This document shows, piece by piece, positions 1-8,411 of a stretch of 64,000 nt of DNA. The notes under the pieces are model-generated. The model saw only the letters and a list, made by a program, of their open reading frames with translations. It ran no database searches and was not told the origin of the DNA. The DNA is taken from assembly GCF_023074175.1 (NCBI RefSeq), contig NZ_JADPKS010000107.1, positions 62,001 through 126,000 of the forward strand, in the 5' to 3' direction. Position 1 is the stretch's first letter, and every line of letters begins with the position of its first letter. This stretch comes from Bradyrhizobium sp. 139. GTDB lineage: Bacteria > Pseudomonadota > Alphaproteobacteria > Rhizobiales > Xanthobacteraceae. A program made the position numbers and the translations under genes.

Positions 1-238
1 GATGCGGGCCAAACGGGCGGGTCTGGATCGCGAGGTTCATGGCGATCGCGGCGGTGTGCCATCCCGACGCCGCCAGGCCGTTGAACAGGGTCTGCTTGGC
101 GGCCTCATGGTCGAGATGCATCGGCTGCGGATCGAACTCGGCGGCGAAGCGCTTGATATCGGCCTCGGTGACTTGCAGCTCGGGCGATTTGAACCGCATT
201 CCGACGGTGAGATCGTCGAACCACTCGATCTGCGCCAT
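1..238 (-). CDS. MaoC-like (hotdog) dehydratase, partial
   Basis: Reading the minus strand from the ATG at 238 gives an open frame that runs off the left edge after 79 codons. It begins MAQIEWFDDLTVGMRFKSPE and contains FDPQPMHLD followed by LFNGLAASGWHTAAIAM. That pattern (F-D-P-Q-P-x-H-x-D, then G-L-x-A-S-G-x-H) is the MaoC/R-specific enoyl-CoA hydratase signature, where the Asp and His form the catalytic dyad that adds water to enoyl-CoA. Only the N-terminal half is present, so substrate cannot be judged. Confidence 0.85.
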   Translation of the reverse strand, partial: MAQIEWFDDLTVGMRFKSPELQVTEADIKRFAAEFDPQPMHLDHEAAKQTLFNGLAASGWHTAAIAMNLAIQTRPFGPH

Positions 239-437
239 GATTTTGCCTCGCAACATGATTTGCCGCCCGCCCGAAAGCCGCGGCTGAAGGGACTGAGCAG
301 GAGCAGGGTTTAGCGGCTCTGCGGTGCACAAGGCCAGCCCCGGGGTTCCCCGCGAAACCCGTTTCCCAAAACGACGAAACACGCCTGAAACAGATGGCCG
401 GTTATCTAGTTGTCAAAATCATACAGGGACGGTCACC

Positions 438-521
438 ATGCAATTCTTCCTCGACATCATCCTGGACTATGCCTGCTGCCAAAATCTCGTCTCCCAGCCA
501 CTGCGGGAGGATGAGCTATGA
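438..521 (+). CDS. tiny ORF, 27 aa, unknown function
   Basis: Starts MQFFLDIILDYACCQNL and ends REDEL. It carries a GGGACGG stretch upstream of its ATG and a Cys-Cys pair near the middle. The stop overlaps the ATG of the next tiny ORF (ATGA), which suggests translational coupling. A weak match to a sigma-EcfG promoter (GAAAC at 387-391, 17-base spacer, GTT at 409-411, one mismatch from GGAAC) lies upstream. Size makes coding status uncertain; the coupling to a second ORF with a good Shine-Dalgarno is the main support. Confidence 0.4.
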   Translation: MQFFLDIILDYACCQNLVSQPLREDEL

Positions 522-607
522 TCGAGCTGATCTCAGGCCTCCTCGCCCTTTGCAGCATCGGTGTCTTTGCGGCGCATGCGCTGGACGCCTATCGGACAAC
601 GCACTAA
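518..607 (+). CDS. tiny hydrophobic ORF, 29 aa, unknown function
   Basis: A 29-residue peptide beginning MIELISGLLALCSIGVFAAH with one hydrophobic stretch (residues 3-19) and a polar C-terminus, so it could be a single-pass membrane peptide. A strong Shine-Dalgarno (GGGAGG, within the 3' end of the preceding ORF) is 8 bases before the ATG, and the two reading frames overlap by ATGA. The function is not recognised. Confidence 0.5.
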   Translation: MIELISGLLALCSIGVFAAHALDAYRTTH

Positions 608-699
608 CGGGAAGTCGTCGCGGGGCTTCGCCTCACCTCTCCCGAGGCAGGGTTATCGCATTTGGCAGCTGAGAGCTTGCCGGCGTGCTCGGCCTGCAT

Positions 700-809
700 G
701 GTTCGAGACGCCCGCTTTGGCGGGCTCCTCACCACGAGCGTCTGACATCTCGCCGCAAAAAGCGATCTCATCCTGAGGGCCCGCCGTAGGCGGGCGTCTC
801 GAAGGATGG
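700..809. repeat. two facing copies of a REP-like palindrome
   Basis: Bases 701-734 (TTCGAGACGCCCGC...GCTCCTCACCA) and 767-809 (CTCATCCTGAGG...TCTCGAAGGATGG) are opposite-orientation copies of one element. Each has a GC-rich hairpin core (GCCCGC/GCGGGC). Related sequences ending in CTCGAAGGATG occur at 59701-59768 and 60104-60383. Elements of this kind are scattered between genes in Bradyrhizobium-type genomes. The rest of the 608-895 gap shows nothing else. Confidence 0.75.
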
Positions 810-895
810 CTGCAGGCGAGATTGCCGCCCATTATGCGATTGCCTGCCTCCCGAACGGAGAGGTGAATAGTGAGGCCCGTCCGGATCCTCCGGCG

Positions 896-1318
896 CTAGA
901 ACGGGCGCCGGTAGAAGTGATCTGAATGCGTTGCCGGCGGAAACCGGTTGGCGAGCGCGAGCGCTGCCTTCTCGTCAGTCTCGATCGCGATCTTCTGCGC
1001 CAGCATCACGTCGCCGGGCACGAGAAAGCCTGACGGGACGAAGCACCAGCCCATCGTCGCACGCCCTTCGCCGTCGATTTCATGGACATTGGCGGCGGTG
1101 CCATAGTGGATGCGATAGGTCTTGCCGGTATCACAGCCGATGACATCGAAATGCCGATACTGCTCGAATTGCGCGCGCTGCGCCGACGACAGCCATTCGG
1201 CCAAGAGCCGGCGGCCGCGGGCATCCGGCGTGTTCTCGCCGAAGAAGCGCCGATAGAGTTCGCGCAGCGCATGCAGACGCGCACGCGCCGGCGCGCGGAG
1301 CCAAACTGCCGCGATCAT
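896..1318 (-). CDS. conserved hypothetical protein, 140 aa
   Basis: A soluble protein with a basic N-terminal third and a conserved-looking core (HFDVIGCDTGKTYRIHYG, then MGWCFVPSGFLVPGDVMLAQ). No signal peptide or membrane segment. It lies 12 bases downstream of the 73-aa gene on the same strand, so the two are probably one transcript. No strong Shine-Dalgarno precedes the ATG at 1318. I do not recognise the family. Codon use matches its neighbours, which favours a real gene. Confidence 0.65.
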   Translation of the reverse strand: MIAAVWLRAPARARLHALRELYRRFFGENTPDARGRRLLAEWLSSAQRAQFEQYRHFDVIGCDTGKTYRIHYGTAANVHEIDGEGRATMGWCFVPSGFLVPGDVMLAQKIAIETDEKAALALANRFPPATHSDHFYRRPF

Positions 1319-1330
1319 GAGCAGCTCAGA

Positions 1331-1552
1331 TCAACCGCCGACCAGGCGAGGATAAAACAGCGTTTCCTGCGCGGTCGGATCGAATGACTTGATACGGGTG
1401 ACTTCACCGGGTCCGGTTCGATAGGCGGCGGTGAAGCCGGCACCGGTCAGCTCACGAAAGCGCTGTTCGGCCTGCGCCAGCGCTACGGCATTGTCAGGAT
1501 CAAATTCGTGGCGGGTGTCGCCAGTCTGGTCCATCACGATCTGGGTAGCCAT
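1331..1552 (-). CDS. small hypothetical protein, 73 aa
   Basis: Begins MATQIVMDQTGDTRHEFDPD. The start at 1552 is chosen because GAGGAG sits 7-8 bases upstream; an in-frame ATG at 1567 overlaps that site. The protein is acidic and soluble, without a signal peptide, and ends in a short Pro/Gly tail (YPRLVGG). It is probably cotranscribed with the 140-aa gene just downstream. Function unknown. Confidence 0.65.
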   Translation of the reverse strand: MATQIVMDQTGDTRHEFDPDNAVALAQAEQRFRELTGAGFTAAYRTGPGEVTRIKSFDPTAQETLFYPRLVGG

Positions 1553-1657
1553 GTTGCGTCTCCTCATGCCCAGCCCTGCCCCCGGTCAAAGCAATCCTCG
1601 TGCCGTCAGTTCCTCAATTCCAAAACTTTCTCCTGTGCGGCCGAGCCTCACGCGGCC

Positions 1658-2476
1658 TCAACGCGATGCAGCCGCCCCGCCTCCCTCGTCGATCTGCCGT
1701 CCCATCAGGGCAATCGCCTTCTGATAGACGCCAGCGGCATTCCAGCCTTCGATCGCGGCAAAATTCGGTTCGCCCGGCTGGTAACCGGCTCCTGCGCGCC
1801 AGCCATGAGCTTTCAGGAAATTCGCCGTCGAGTTCAGCGCATTGGCGGCAACCTCGAGATTGCCGGTGCCATAGGCCAGGATATTCTTGGGCATGAACTG
1901 GGTCTGGCCGACCTCGCCATGCATGGAGCCGCGGGTTGATCCCGACAGCGTGCCGCGGTCGATCAGCTTCAGGGCCGCATAAAGCTGGTCGGTGAAGAAT
2001 TCGGGACGGCGGCAGTCATAGGCGAGGGTCGCGATCGACGACAGCATGTTCTGGTTGCCGCGCTGGCTGCCGAAACCGGTCTCCATGCCCCAGATCGCGA
2101 TCAGCGGGCCAGGCGGGACGCCATAGCGCTGCTGGATCGACGCGAACAGGGCAGCCTGCGACTGCTTGAGCTGCCGCCCCTTGGCGACGATGGTGGTGGC
2201 GCCGCGCTTGGCGAGGAATTGGTCGAGCGTCAGCGAAAAACTGCGCTGGCCGCGGTCGGCTGCGATCGTGGCACTGGCGTAATTGGTCTGCATCAGCGCC
2301 GAGAGCGCGGCCTGGCCGACGCCCTTGCCCTGCGCCTCCGCGCTGAACTCGCGCTTCCAGGCTTCAAAACCCGCCGGCGAGCTGCCGCATTGCGCGGCGT
2401 GGGCGGCAGGCGCCAGACACCCGAGCAGCGCCACCGCGCCAAAAAGCGCTCCCGCAACACCCTTGCCCCTGATCAT
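1658..2476 (-). CDS. lytic murein transglycosylase, MltB type
   Basis: A 272-residue exported enzyme of the SLT_2/GH103 (MltB) family that cleaves the MurNAc-GlcNAc bond of peptidoglycan, releasing 1,6-anhydro-MurNAc ends. Residues 1-27 form a signal peptide ending in AHA; Leu-Leu-Gly-Cys at 17-20 leaves open a lipoprotein form. The catalytic Glu is in WGMETGFG (Glu132), and the family's GEVGQTQFMPKNILAYG segment follows. A GGGAGGAAGAG Shine-Dalgarno supports the start. It is shorter than E. coli MltB and has no C-terminal peptidoglycan-binding domain, as in many alphaproteobacterial paralogues. Confidence 0.93.
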   Translation of the reverse strand: MIRGKGVAGALFGAVALLGCLAPAAHAAQCGSSPAGFEAWKREFSAEAQGKGVGQAALSALMQTNYASATIAADRGQRSFSLTLDQFLAKRGATTIVAKGRQLKQSQAALFASIQQRYGVPPGPLIAIWGMETGFGSQRGNQNMLSSIATLAYDCRRPEFFTDQLYAALKLIDRGTLSGSTRGSMHGEVGQTQFMPKNILAYGTGNLEVAANALNSTANFLKAHGWRAGAGYQPGEPNFAAIEGWNAAGVYQKAIALMGRQIDEGGGAAASR

Positions 2477-2514
2477 CTCTTCCTCCCGTTTCGCGGCAAT
2501 TCGATGCCCCGAGC

Positions 2515-4368
2515 TTACCCGGGAGAAGGCGCCGACTCCATGGCAGGATCATATGACAATTCCAGGCCATCCAGATTGCCCTCCTTGCGCCATTTGTCGA
2601 GCAGCCGCAGAAACGCCACCGGTCCGCGCCAGTACTGGCTGTTTCTTGCCGCGATCGGATCGAACACGCCTTCATTGTTGTAGTAGCCCGGCGTGCATTC
2701 GGCCAGATAGGTCTGACGGCCGAGCGCGGCCTTGACGACCTCGTCGACCCAGGCGTTCTCGGCGGCGAGCGTCGGCTCCAGCGACCGTGCTTTACGCTTG
2801 CGCGCCTCGGCGATCACATGGGCGATGTGCTGCGACTGCTCGTCGATGATGTGCGGAAAATTGGCGCTCTGGCCGGCCTGCACCGTGACAATCAGGAAGC
2901 AATTCGGGAAGCCGCGGCTATAGAAGCCATGCAGCGTCTTGACGCCATCGCGCCATCGCTCCGACAGGCTCACGCCATCGCGACCGTAGACCTCGAAGCC
3001 CATGCGGCGGGCGTAATCGGTGCCGACCTCGAAGCCGCTGGCATGGATCAGGCAGTCGAGCTCATAGGCCTTGCCGTCGACCACGACGGCGTTCTCGGTA
3101 ATGCGCTCGACGCCCTGCCCCCTGGTATCGACGAGATGCACGTTGGGACGATTGAAAGTGTCGAGATATTCGTCGTGGAAGCACGGTCGCTTGCAGAACG
3201 CCTTGTACCAGGGTTTGAGCGCCGCCGCGGCTGCTTCGTCCTTCACGACGGCGTCCACGCGCGCGCGGATCTCTTCCATCTTGCGGTAGTCGGCCTGCTC
3301 GATGACCTTCAGCGCCTCCTCCATCGAGGTCACCGGCTGGGGTTGGCGGCGCGGCGCCAGCAGGATCTCGCCAAGCAGGCCGGTCCAGCCGTCCTGCACC
3401 AGATCCTGTTCGAATGGCTCGCCGGAGATCACTGCGGTGAAATTGTCCATGCGCTCGCGCTGCCAACCGCGCTTGAGGCTCTGCGCCCAGCTTGCGTCCG
3501 TCGGACGATCGTCGCGCACGCCGATCGCCGATGGCGTGCGCTGGAAGACGTAGAGCTCTTTCGCCGAGCGGCCGAGATGCGGCACGCATTGCACGGCAGT
3601 TGCGCCCGTGCCGATAATGCCGACGCGCTTGTCGGCAAGACGCGTGAGACCGCCTTCAGATGTGCCGCCGGTATAGCCATAATCCCAGCGGCTGGTGTGG
3701 AAGCTGTGGCCTTTGAAGCTCTCGATGCCGGGAATGCCCGGCAGCTTCGGACGGCTCAGCGGGCCACCGGCCAGGATGACGAAGCGCGCGCGAATGCGAT
3801 CGCCGCGATCAGTCTCGACCAGCCAGCGCGCCTCCTGCTCCTGCCACTCCATGCGCGAGATGACGGTCTGAAACAGCGCGCGCTCATAGAGGCCGAAGTG
3901 CCGGCCGATCCGGCGGGAATGTTCGTAGATCTCCGGCGCCCGCGCATACTTCCGCACCGGCATGTAGCCGGTCTCTTCCAGCAGCGGCAGATAGATGTAG
4001 CTCTCAGTATCGCAGGCGGCACCAGGGTATCGATTCCAGTACCAGGTGCCGCCGAAATCGGCGGCCTTTTCCACGATGCGAAAATCATCGATGCCAGCTT
4101 CGCGCAATCGCGCGCCGCAGAGCAGACCGCCGAAGCCGCCGCCGACGATGAGCACTTCGGCCTGTTCGCCGACAGGGGCGCGTGCAAATCCGGGATCGGC
4201 CCAGGGATCGTCGAGGTAGCGGCCGAAATCGCCGGCCACCTCGACATATTGCGCCTTGCCTTCGGTGCGCAGGCGGCGGTCGCGCTCGTCGCGATAGCGC
4301 GCACGGAGTGCATCAATGTCGACCTTAGCTTCGCCGGCTGCACCGGTCTTGTGTCTTTCCGCTGACAT
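2515..4368 (-). CDS. FAD-dependent Baeyer-Villiger-type monooxygenase
   Basis: A 617-residue flavoprotein monooxygenase using NADPH and O2, most like Baeyer-Villiger enzymes. An FAD dinucleotide fold (VGGGFGG, residues 75-81), [10 protein letters not shown] (107-116) and a second NADPH fold ([10 protein letters not shown], 251-260) are present. Between them lies [13 protein letters not shown] (218-230), the F-x-G-x-x-x-H-x-x-x-W fingerprint of the class, with Asp where many members have Pro. GGAGGA before the ATG at 4368 fixes the start. It is divergent from an acyl-CoA synthetase gene, which fits a ketone-to-ester step followed by acid activation. The actual substrate is unknown. Confidence 0.9.
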   Translation of the reverse strand: MSAERHKTGAAGEAKVDIDALRARYRDERDRRLRTEGKAQYVEVAGDFGRYLDDPWADPGFARAPVGEQAEVLIVGGGFGGLLCGARLREAGIDDFRIVEKAADFGGTWYWNRYPGAACDTESYIYLPLLEETGYMPVRKYARAPEIYEHSRRIGRHFGLYERALFQTVISRMEWQEQEARWLVETDRGDRIRARFVILAGGPLSRPKLPGIPGIESFKGHSFHTSRWDYGYTGGTSEGGLTRLADKRVGIIGTGATAVQCVPHLGRSAKELYVFQRTPSAIGVRDDRPTDASWAQSLKRGWQRERMDNFTAVISGEPFEQDLVQDGWTGLLGEILLAPRRQPQPVTSMEEALKVIEQADYRKMEEIRARVDAVVKDEAAAAALKPWYKAFCKRPCFHDEYLDTFNRPNVHLVDTRGQGVERITENAVVVDGKAYELDCLIHASGFEVGTDYARRMGFEVYGRDGVSLSERWRDGVKTLHGFYSRGFPNCFLIVTVQAGQSANFPHIIDEQSQHIAHVIAEARKRKARSLEPTLAAENAWVDEVVKAALGRQTYLAECTPGYYNNEGVFDPIAARNSQYWRGPVAFLRLLDKWRKEGNLDGLELSYDPAMESAPSPG

Positions 4369-4545
4369 CCATGTCCTCCACGGCGAACGCTGCTTCGCCG
4401 GCAGCTCGCGTCAGTTAGCCCCGAAAAAGTGACGCATGCAATCGTGCCTGCCGTTTTTTGCGTGAACGCCGCGTGACGTTCCGCTAACCTCGCGCGCAAA
4501 TCACAAGCGTACGCCATGCAATAACGTGGCGATCTGGAGGAGACC

Positions 4546-6171
4546 ATGCAGGGATTGATGATGGACATGCCGCTCCTGATCAGCGGCCTGATCCAGTATG
4601 CCGCCGACTATCACGGCGAAGCCGAGATCGTCGCGCGCGAGATCGAGGGCGACATCCACCGCTACACCTATGCGGATGCCCATCCGCGCATCAAGCGCAT
4701 GGCACTGGCCTTGAAGCGGCTCGGCATGATGCCGGGCGACCGCGTCGGCACGCTGGCCTGGAATACGCATCGTCATTTCGAGATGTTCTATGCCGCGCCG
4801 GGCATGGGCTACGTGCTGCACACCATCAATCCGCGATTGTTTCCCGAGCAGCTCGCCTACATCATCAACCATGCCGAAGACCGGCTGCTGTTCATCGACC
4901 GCGCCACGCTGCCGCTCGTCGAGGCGATCGCGCCGCAGCTCAAGGCCATCGAGGCCTACGTCGTGATGTCCTCGCGCGAGCGGATGCCCGAGACGAAGCT
5001 TGCGAAAGTCTATTGCTACGAGGAGCTGCTGGAGACGGAGAACGATGCCGGCTTCGCCTGGCCGGAGTTCGACGAGAAATCCGCCTCCACCATCTGCTAT
5101 ACCTCCGGCACGACGGGCAATCCGAAGGGCGTGATCTATTCGCACCGCGCAGCGATCTTGCAGACCATGACGTGCTCCAGCTTCGACTTCCTGCCGGGAC
5201 ATGTCGAAGGCGTACGCGAGGTCATGATGCCGATGGCGCCCCTCTTTCACGGCAATGGCTGGAACATGCCGTTCACGGCGCCCTACACTGGTTCGAAGCT
5301 GGTGCTGCCCGGCCGCAACTACGAGCCCGACAAGCTCTATGAGCTGCTCGAAGGCGAGAAGGTGACGCTGTCGGCAGGCGTGCCGAGCTTCTGGCTGATC
5401 CTGCTCGACTGGCTGGGGCGCACCGGCAACACATTCTCGACCCTGCGCGCGACGTTGTCGTCGGGCTCGGCGCCGCCGCGCGCGATGGTCGAGAAGCTCA
5501 AGCGCGAGTATGACATCGACTATATCCAGGCCTGGGGCATGACCGAGGCGCTGGGCTGCTCGATGCCGGGCCTGCGGCCGGGCTCCGAGCATCTCTGCGA
5601 CAAGGAGAAATTCGATCGGCGCCAGGTGTCCGGCCGCGCTTGCTTCGGCACATCTTTGCGCATCGTCGACGATGGCGGCAACGAGCTGCCGCGCGACGGC
5701 AAGACCGTCGGTCATTTGCGCGCGCGTGGCCCGTGGGTCGCCTCCGGCTACATGAAGCTCGACGAAGGCCTCGACCGTGACGGCTGGCTCATCACCGGCG
5801 ACATGGCCGTGATCGACCCGCAAGGCCACGTCACGCTCACCGACCGCTCCAAGGACGTGATCAAGTCCGGCGGCGAGTGGATCTCCTCGATCCAGCTCGA
5901 GGACGTCGCCTTGTCCCACCCCGATGTGCTTCAGGCCGCGGTGGTCGCGATCAATCACGAGAAATGGCAGGAGCGCCCCCTGCTCCTCGTCGTCCGCAAG
6001 AAGGGCGCGACCGTCGACGGCAAGACCTTGCTCGACCACATGCGCCCGAAGATCGCGAGCTGGTGGATGCCGGATGCCGTCGAATTTTTGGAGGAATTCC
6101 CGATGACCGGCACCGGCAAGGTGCTCAAATCGGCGCTGCGCGAAAAATTCAGGGAATACCGCGTCGCATGA
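4546..6171 (+). CDS. medium/long-chain acyl-CoA synthetase
   Basis: A 541-residue member of the adenylate-forming family, converting a carboxylic acid plus ATP and CoA to acyl-CoA via an acyl-adenylate. The P-loop-like motif YTSGTTGNPKG is at 185-195, and QAWGMTEALGCSMP, ITGDMAVIDPQGH and DRSKDVIKSGGEW follow. The catalytic Lys is in TGTGKVLKSALRE near residue 526. A GGAGGAGACC site precedes the ATG. Length and motif set match the fatty-acid ligases that act on medium chains. It is divergently transcribed from the monooxygenase across about 180 bases. Confidence 0.92.
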   Translation: MQGLMMDMPLLISGLIQYAADYHGEAEIVAREIEGDIHRYTYADAHPRIKRMALALKRLGMMPGDRVGTLAWNTHRHFEMFYAAPGMGYVLHTINPRLFPEQLAYIINHAEDRLLFIDRATLPLVEAIAPQLKAIEAYVVMSSRERMPETKLAKVYCYEELLETENDAGFAWPEFDEKSASTICYTSGTTGNPKGVIYSHRAAILQTMTCSSFDFLPGHVEGVREVMMPMAPLFHGNGWNMPFTAPYTGSKLVLPGRNYEPDKLYELLEGEKVTLSAGVPSFWLILLDWLGRTGNTFSTLRATLSSGSAPPRAMVEKLKREYDIDYIQAWGMTEALGCSMPGLRPGSEHLCDKEKFDRRQVSGRACFGTSLRIVDDGGNELPRDGKTVGHLRARGPWVASGYMKLDEGLDRDGWLITGDMAVIDPQGHVTLTDRSKDVIKSGGEWISSIQLEDVALSHPDVLQAAVVAINHEKWQERPLLLVVRKKGATVDGKTLLDHMRPKIASWWMPDAVEFLEEFPMTGTGKVLKSALREKFREYRVA

Positions 6172-6223
6172 CCTGACGCGCGATCGCGCGGACCCTTTCC
6201 GTGCGTCATCGTCTTCATCTTTG

Positions 6224-6367
6224 GCGCTGGGCTGGCTGCCCGGCATCAAGGAGGCAAAGTATCTTCCGTTGCAGGACGACATTGCCTCGGTCGCGTTCTG
6301 GTATCAGACGCTTCCGACCGCGCCGTTCCCGGAGCTGCCCGATCCGGACTATCTCGAAATCGGCTAG
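6224..6367 (+). pseudogene. relic: C-terminal piece of a DUF2961-like (GH172) gene
   Basis: An open stretch of 47 codons with no start, translating to ALGWLPGIKEAKYLPLQDD and ending TAPFPELPDPDYLEIG before a stop. From memory this matches the conserved C-terminus of DUF2961/GH172 proteins in rhizobial genomes (QDDIASVAFWYQ, LPTAPFP). The bases upstream keep no recognisable part of the family. I read it as the tail left by a deletion. The rest of the 6172-6458 gap is empty. Confidence 0.55.
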
Positions 6368-6458
6368 CCGCCCTTCCCTGCGCTCGCAGGAGCAGCGCCA
6401 CCCGGACGTCATCTCAATCGTCCGGGTGGCGTTCGCGTTACGGCTCTTCAGCGCCGGC

Positions 6459-6992
6459 CTACCAGGAATACTGGAGACCGACTCGCCCAAGTGTCCGCAC
6501 GTCGCTCCACGACTGCGCCGGGAGCGCCACGCCACTCTCCGTCGCTGTCCGGTTAGACGTCGACGTCAAGCTGCCGCGATCGAGACCGAACGCGATGCCC
6601 ATGGTCAGTGACAGGTTTCCCTGGATCCTGATCATTCCAACGACACCGGCGGCATGCTGGCCGTCGAACACCGCCCAGTGCGTCGAGATCGCGTAGTTGG
6701 TCCCGGCGGGCAAGAACGGATTGACAAGCGAAGTTGCCATCGCCGTTCCGGTCGCTGCACGGGTTACCTGGCGTGCAAGATCGAACTGGCTCTGCACGGC
6801 CTGCTGCGCGTTCGTACAGGTGTCGGTCCCCGGTATGTAGAAAAAGCCGGCACCGTAGATTGAGCAGACCTTTTCGTACTCGACCGCAGCATGGCCCGGC
6901 GTCGGGATCGCCAGAACCAGGGCCGCGGCCGCGAGAATCGCGCGCAGGTGACGTCCGAAAGCGCATCGTGCCGCCTTCATTTGCTTCCACAT
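6459..6992 (-). CDS. porin-signature/YadA-anchor-like outer-membrane protein, copy 2
   Basis: A 177-residue exported protein. After the signal peptide (cleavage near GHAA, residue 35) comes [18 protein letters not shown], the N-terminal signature of alphaproteobacterial Porin_2 proteins. The rest of the porin is absent. Instead there is a short helical stretch ([20 protein letters not shown]) and about 90 residues ending in an aromatic residue (VGLQYSW). That layout, including [10 protein letters not shown] and [10 protein letters not shown], resembles the trimeric autotransporter (YadA) membrane anchor. GGGAGAC precedes the ATG. It is the last gene of a duplicated two-gene cassette; its closest relative is the protein at 7833-8360. 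Confidence 0.7.
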   Translation of the reverse strand: MWKQMKAARCAFGRHLRAILAAAALVLAIPTPGHAAVEYEKVCSIYGAGFFYIPGTDTCTNAQQAVQSQFDLARQVTRAATGTAMATSLVNPFLPAGTNYAISTHWAVFDGQHAAGVVGMIRIQGNLSLTMGIAFGLDRGSLTSTSNRTATESGVALPAQSWSDVRTLGRVGLQYSW

Positions 6993-7023
6993 GGTTGTCT
7001 CCCATCAATGACGGTGGCGCTGC

Positions 7024-7779
7024 TCAGTACCGAGCAACGATGGCATCGCCGTTGAAGCGGTAGTTCACGCCGAGCTTCAAAAGGTGCAGGTCGTGATCGA
7101 CGTTCTGGGTGCTGATCCGTGTCGTCAGTGCGATCGCAGCCGGACCGAAATACAGGTAGTTGTATTCCGCGCGCGCCGAGAGATTGTTCGTCAGCGCGTA
7201 TTCAAGACCCACGCCGCCGATCAAACCGGTTCGCTGGTGATTTATGTCGACCGGGAAAGGCGTGCCGGTAAAGGCCTGGTAGTCGACATTGGCCCACGCA
7301 ACGCCGCCCTTGACGTAAGCCAGCAAGCCGTCGAATGCGTAACCGACGCGGCCGGTGCCCGTCGCCAGCGCGTGATACGCCACGGCCAGGCCTGACAAGA
7401 TGTTCGCGGGGTCACTGGCTCTGCTGCCCTTGATCGACGCCCAGGAGAGATCGAGCTCGGCGCCGACCACGAGGTTGTCGAACTGCCAGTTGCCGCCGAC
7501 CTGCGCACCTGCGATCGCGCCGCGCGTATCCATCGTGAAGCGATCCTGCGCGAAAGCGAAGCTCGGGTCGACGATCCGACTGCTTCCGACGCCATAGCCG
7601 CCGTGAACACCGATGTAGAAGCCGTTCCAGAGCGGCACCGGAGCGACGACCGGAGCCTTCACAGTCATATCGGCTGCAATCGCAGAGGTGGCGGTGAGCG
7701 AGATGGTCGCGAGAAGCGGCGTGGCAGCAGCAGCGCAGGAGAGGAAACGGCGCGCCGATCGCAGGATGGAGAATGTCAT
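7024..7779 (-). CDS. Omp25/31-like outer-membrane beta-barrel protein, copy 2
   Basis: A 251-residue eight-strand barrel of the alphaproteobacterial Omp25/Omp31 family. The ATG at 7779 is chosen because it gives a clean signal peptide (RRFLSCAAAATPLLATISLT...SAIAA). A GTG 57 bases upstream is also in frame and would overlap the preceding gene. Mature motifs typical of the family are WNGFYIGVHGGYGVG near the N-terminus, alternating strands with GRVGYAF and VGLEYAL, and a C-terminal LKLGVNYRF. It is likely structural, contributing to envelope integrity. It is co-oriented with the anchor-like genes on either side, 31 and 53 bases away. Confidence 0.85.
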   Translation of the reverse strand: MTFSILRSARRFLSCAAAATPLLATISLTATSAIAADMTVKAPVVAPVPLWNGFYIGVHGGYGVGSSRIVDPSFAFAQDRFTMDTRGAIAGAQVGGNWQFDNLVVGAELDLSWASIKGSRASDPANILSGLAVAYHALATGTGRVGYAFDGLLAYVKGGVAWANVDYQAFTGTPFPVDINHQRTGLIGGVGLEYALTNNLSARAEYNYLYFGPAAIALTTRISTQNVDHDLHLLKLGVNYRFNGDAIVARY

Positions 7780-7832
7780 GGGATGATCTTTCAAAATGTC
7801 AGAATGAATTTTCGGAGCGAGGATCGCGTGCT

Positions 7833-8360
7833 TCACCAGGCGTACATGAAGCCGGCGCGGCCGAGGCCACGGACGTCACTCCACGATTGCGCCGGGATCG
7901 CCGTGCCGAATTCCGTCTGCGTCCGGTTCGAGTTGGACGTGAGGCTTCCCTTGTCCAGACCGAGCGAGAAGCCGCCCGAAAACACGAAATTGCCCGAGAT
8001 CCGCACCAGGCCGGAGAAGCCTGCTGCGTGCTGGCCGTCATAGGTCGCCCAGTGGGTCGAGACCGCGTAGTTCGTGCCGGTCGGAAGCCACGGCGCGACG
8101 AGCGACGCAGCCATCGCCGTGCCAGTCGAAGCGCGGGTCTGCGCACGCGCGAGGTCGAACTGGTTCGTCACGGCCTGGTTGGCGTTCGTGCAGGTGTCGG
8201 TGCCTGGAATGTAGTAGAAGCCGGCGCCGTACAACGAGCAGACCTTGACGTACTCGACCGGAGCGGCATGGCCCCGTGCGGCGATCATGGCAGTGAGGCC
8301 GGCGGTGACGGCTGCGGCGATCGTCCGTGCGGCGCGGCGATTCATGGATGTGGTGGACAT
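7833..8360 (-). CDS. porin-signature/YadA-anchor-like outer-membrane protein, copy 1
   Basis: A 175-residue paralogue of the protein at 6459-6992. It has a signal peptide (to about residue 32), then [20 protein letters not shown] (Porin_2 signature with both cysteines), a helical segment QFDLARAQTRASTGTAMAAS, and a C-terminal strand region with LPTGTNYAVS, DGQHAAG and a final aromatic (GFMYAW). The helix plus strands plus terminal aromatic look like a minimal YadA-type anchor, which would imply a trimer. GGAGATAACATC precedes the start. Its exact role is unknown. Confidence 0.72.
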   Translation of the reverse strand: MSTTSMNRRAARTIAAAVTAGLTAMIAARGHAAPVEYVKVCSLYGAGFYYIPGTDTCTNANQAVTNQFDLARAQTRASTGTAMAASLVAPWLPTGTNYAVSTHWATYDGQHAAGFSGLVRISGNFVFSGGFSLGLDKGSLTSNSNRTQTEFGTAIPAQSWSDVRGLGRAGFMYAW

Positions 8361-8411
8361 GATGTTATCTCCGAAAATTGCTGTTGAATGCTGTTTCGAT
8401 GTGACGGGAAA

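Noticed and set aside
2818-4365. 515-codon open frame antisense to the monooxygenase
   Set aside because: A shadow frame of a well-supported flavoprotein gene; composition is Ala/Arg/His-rich without motifs.
4501-6282. 593-codon open frame antisense to the acyl-CoA synthetase
   Set aside because: Shadow of the sense gene, which has the AMP-binding motif and a Shine-Dalgarno.
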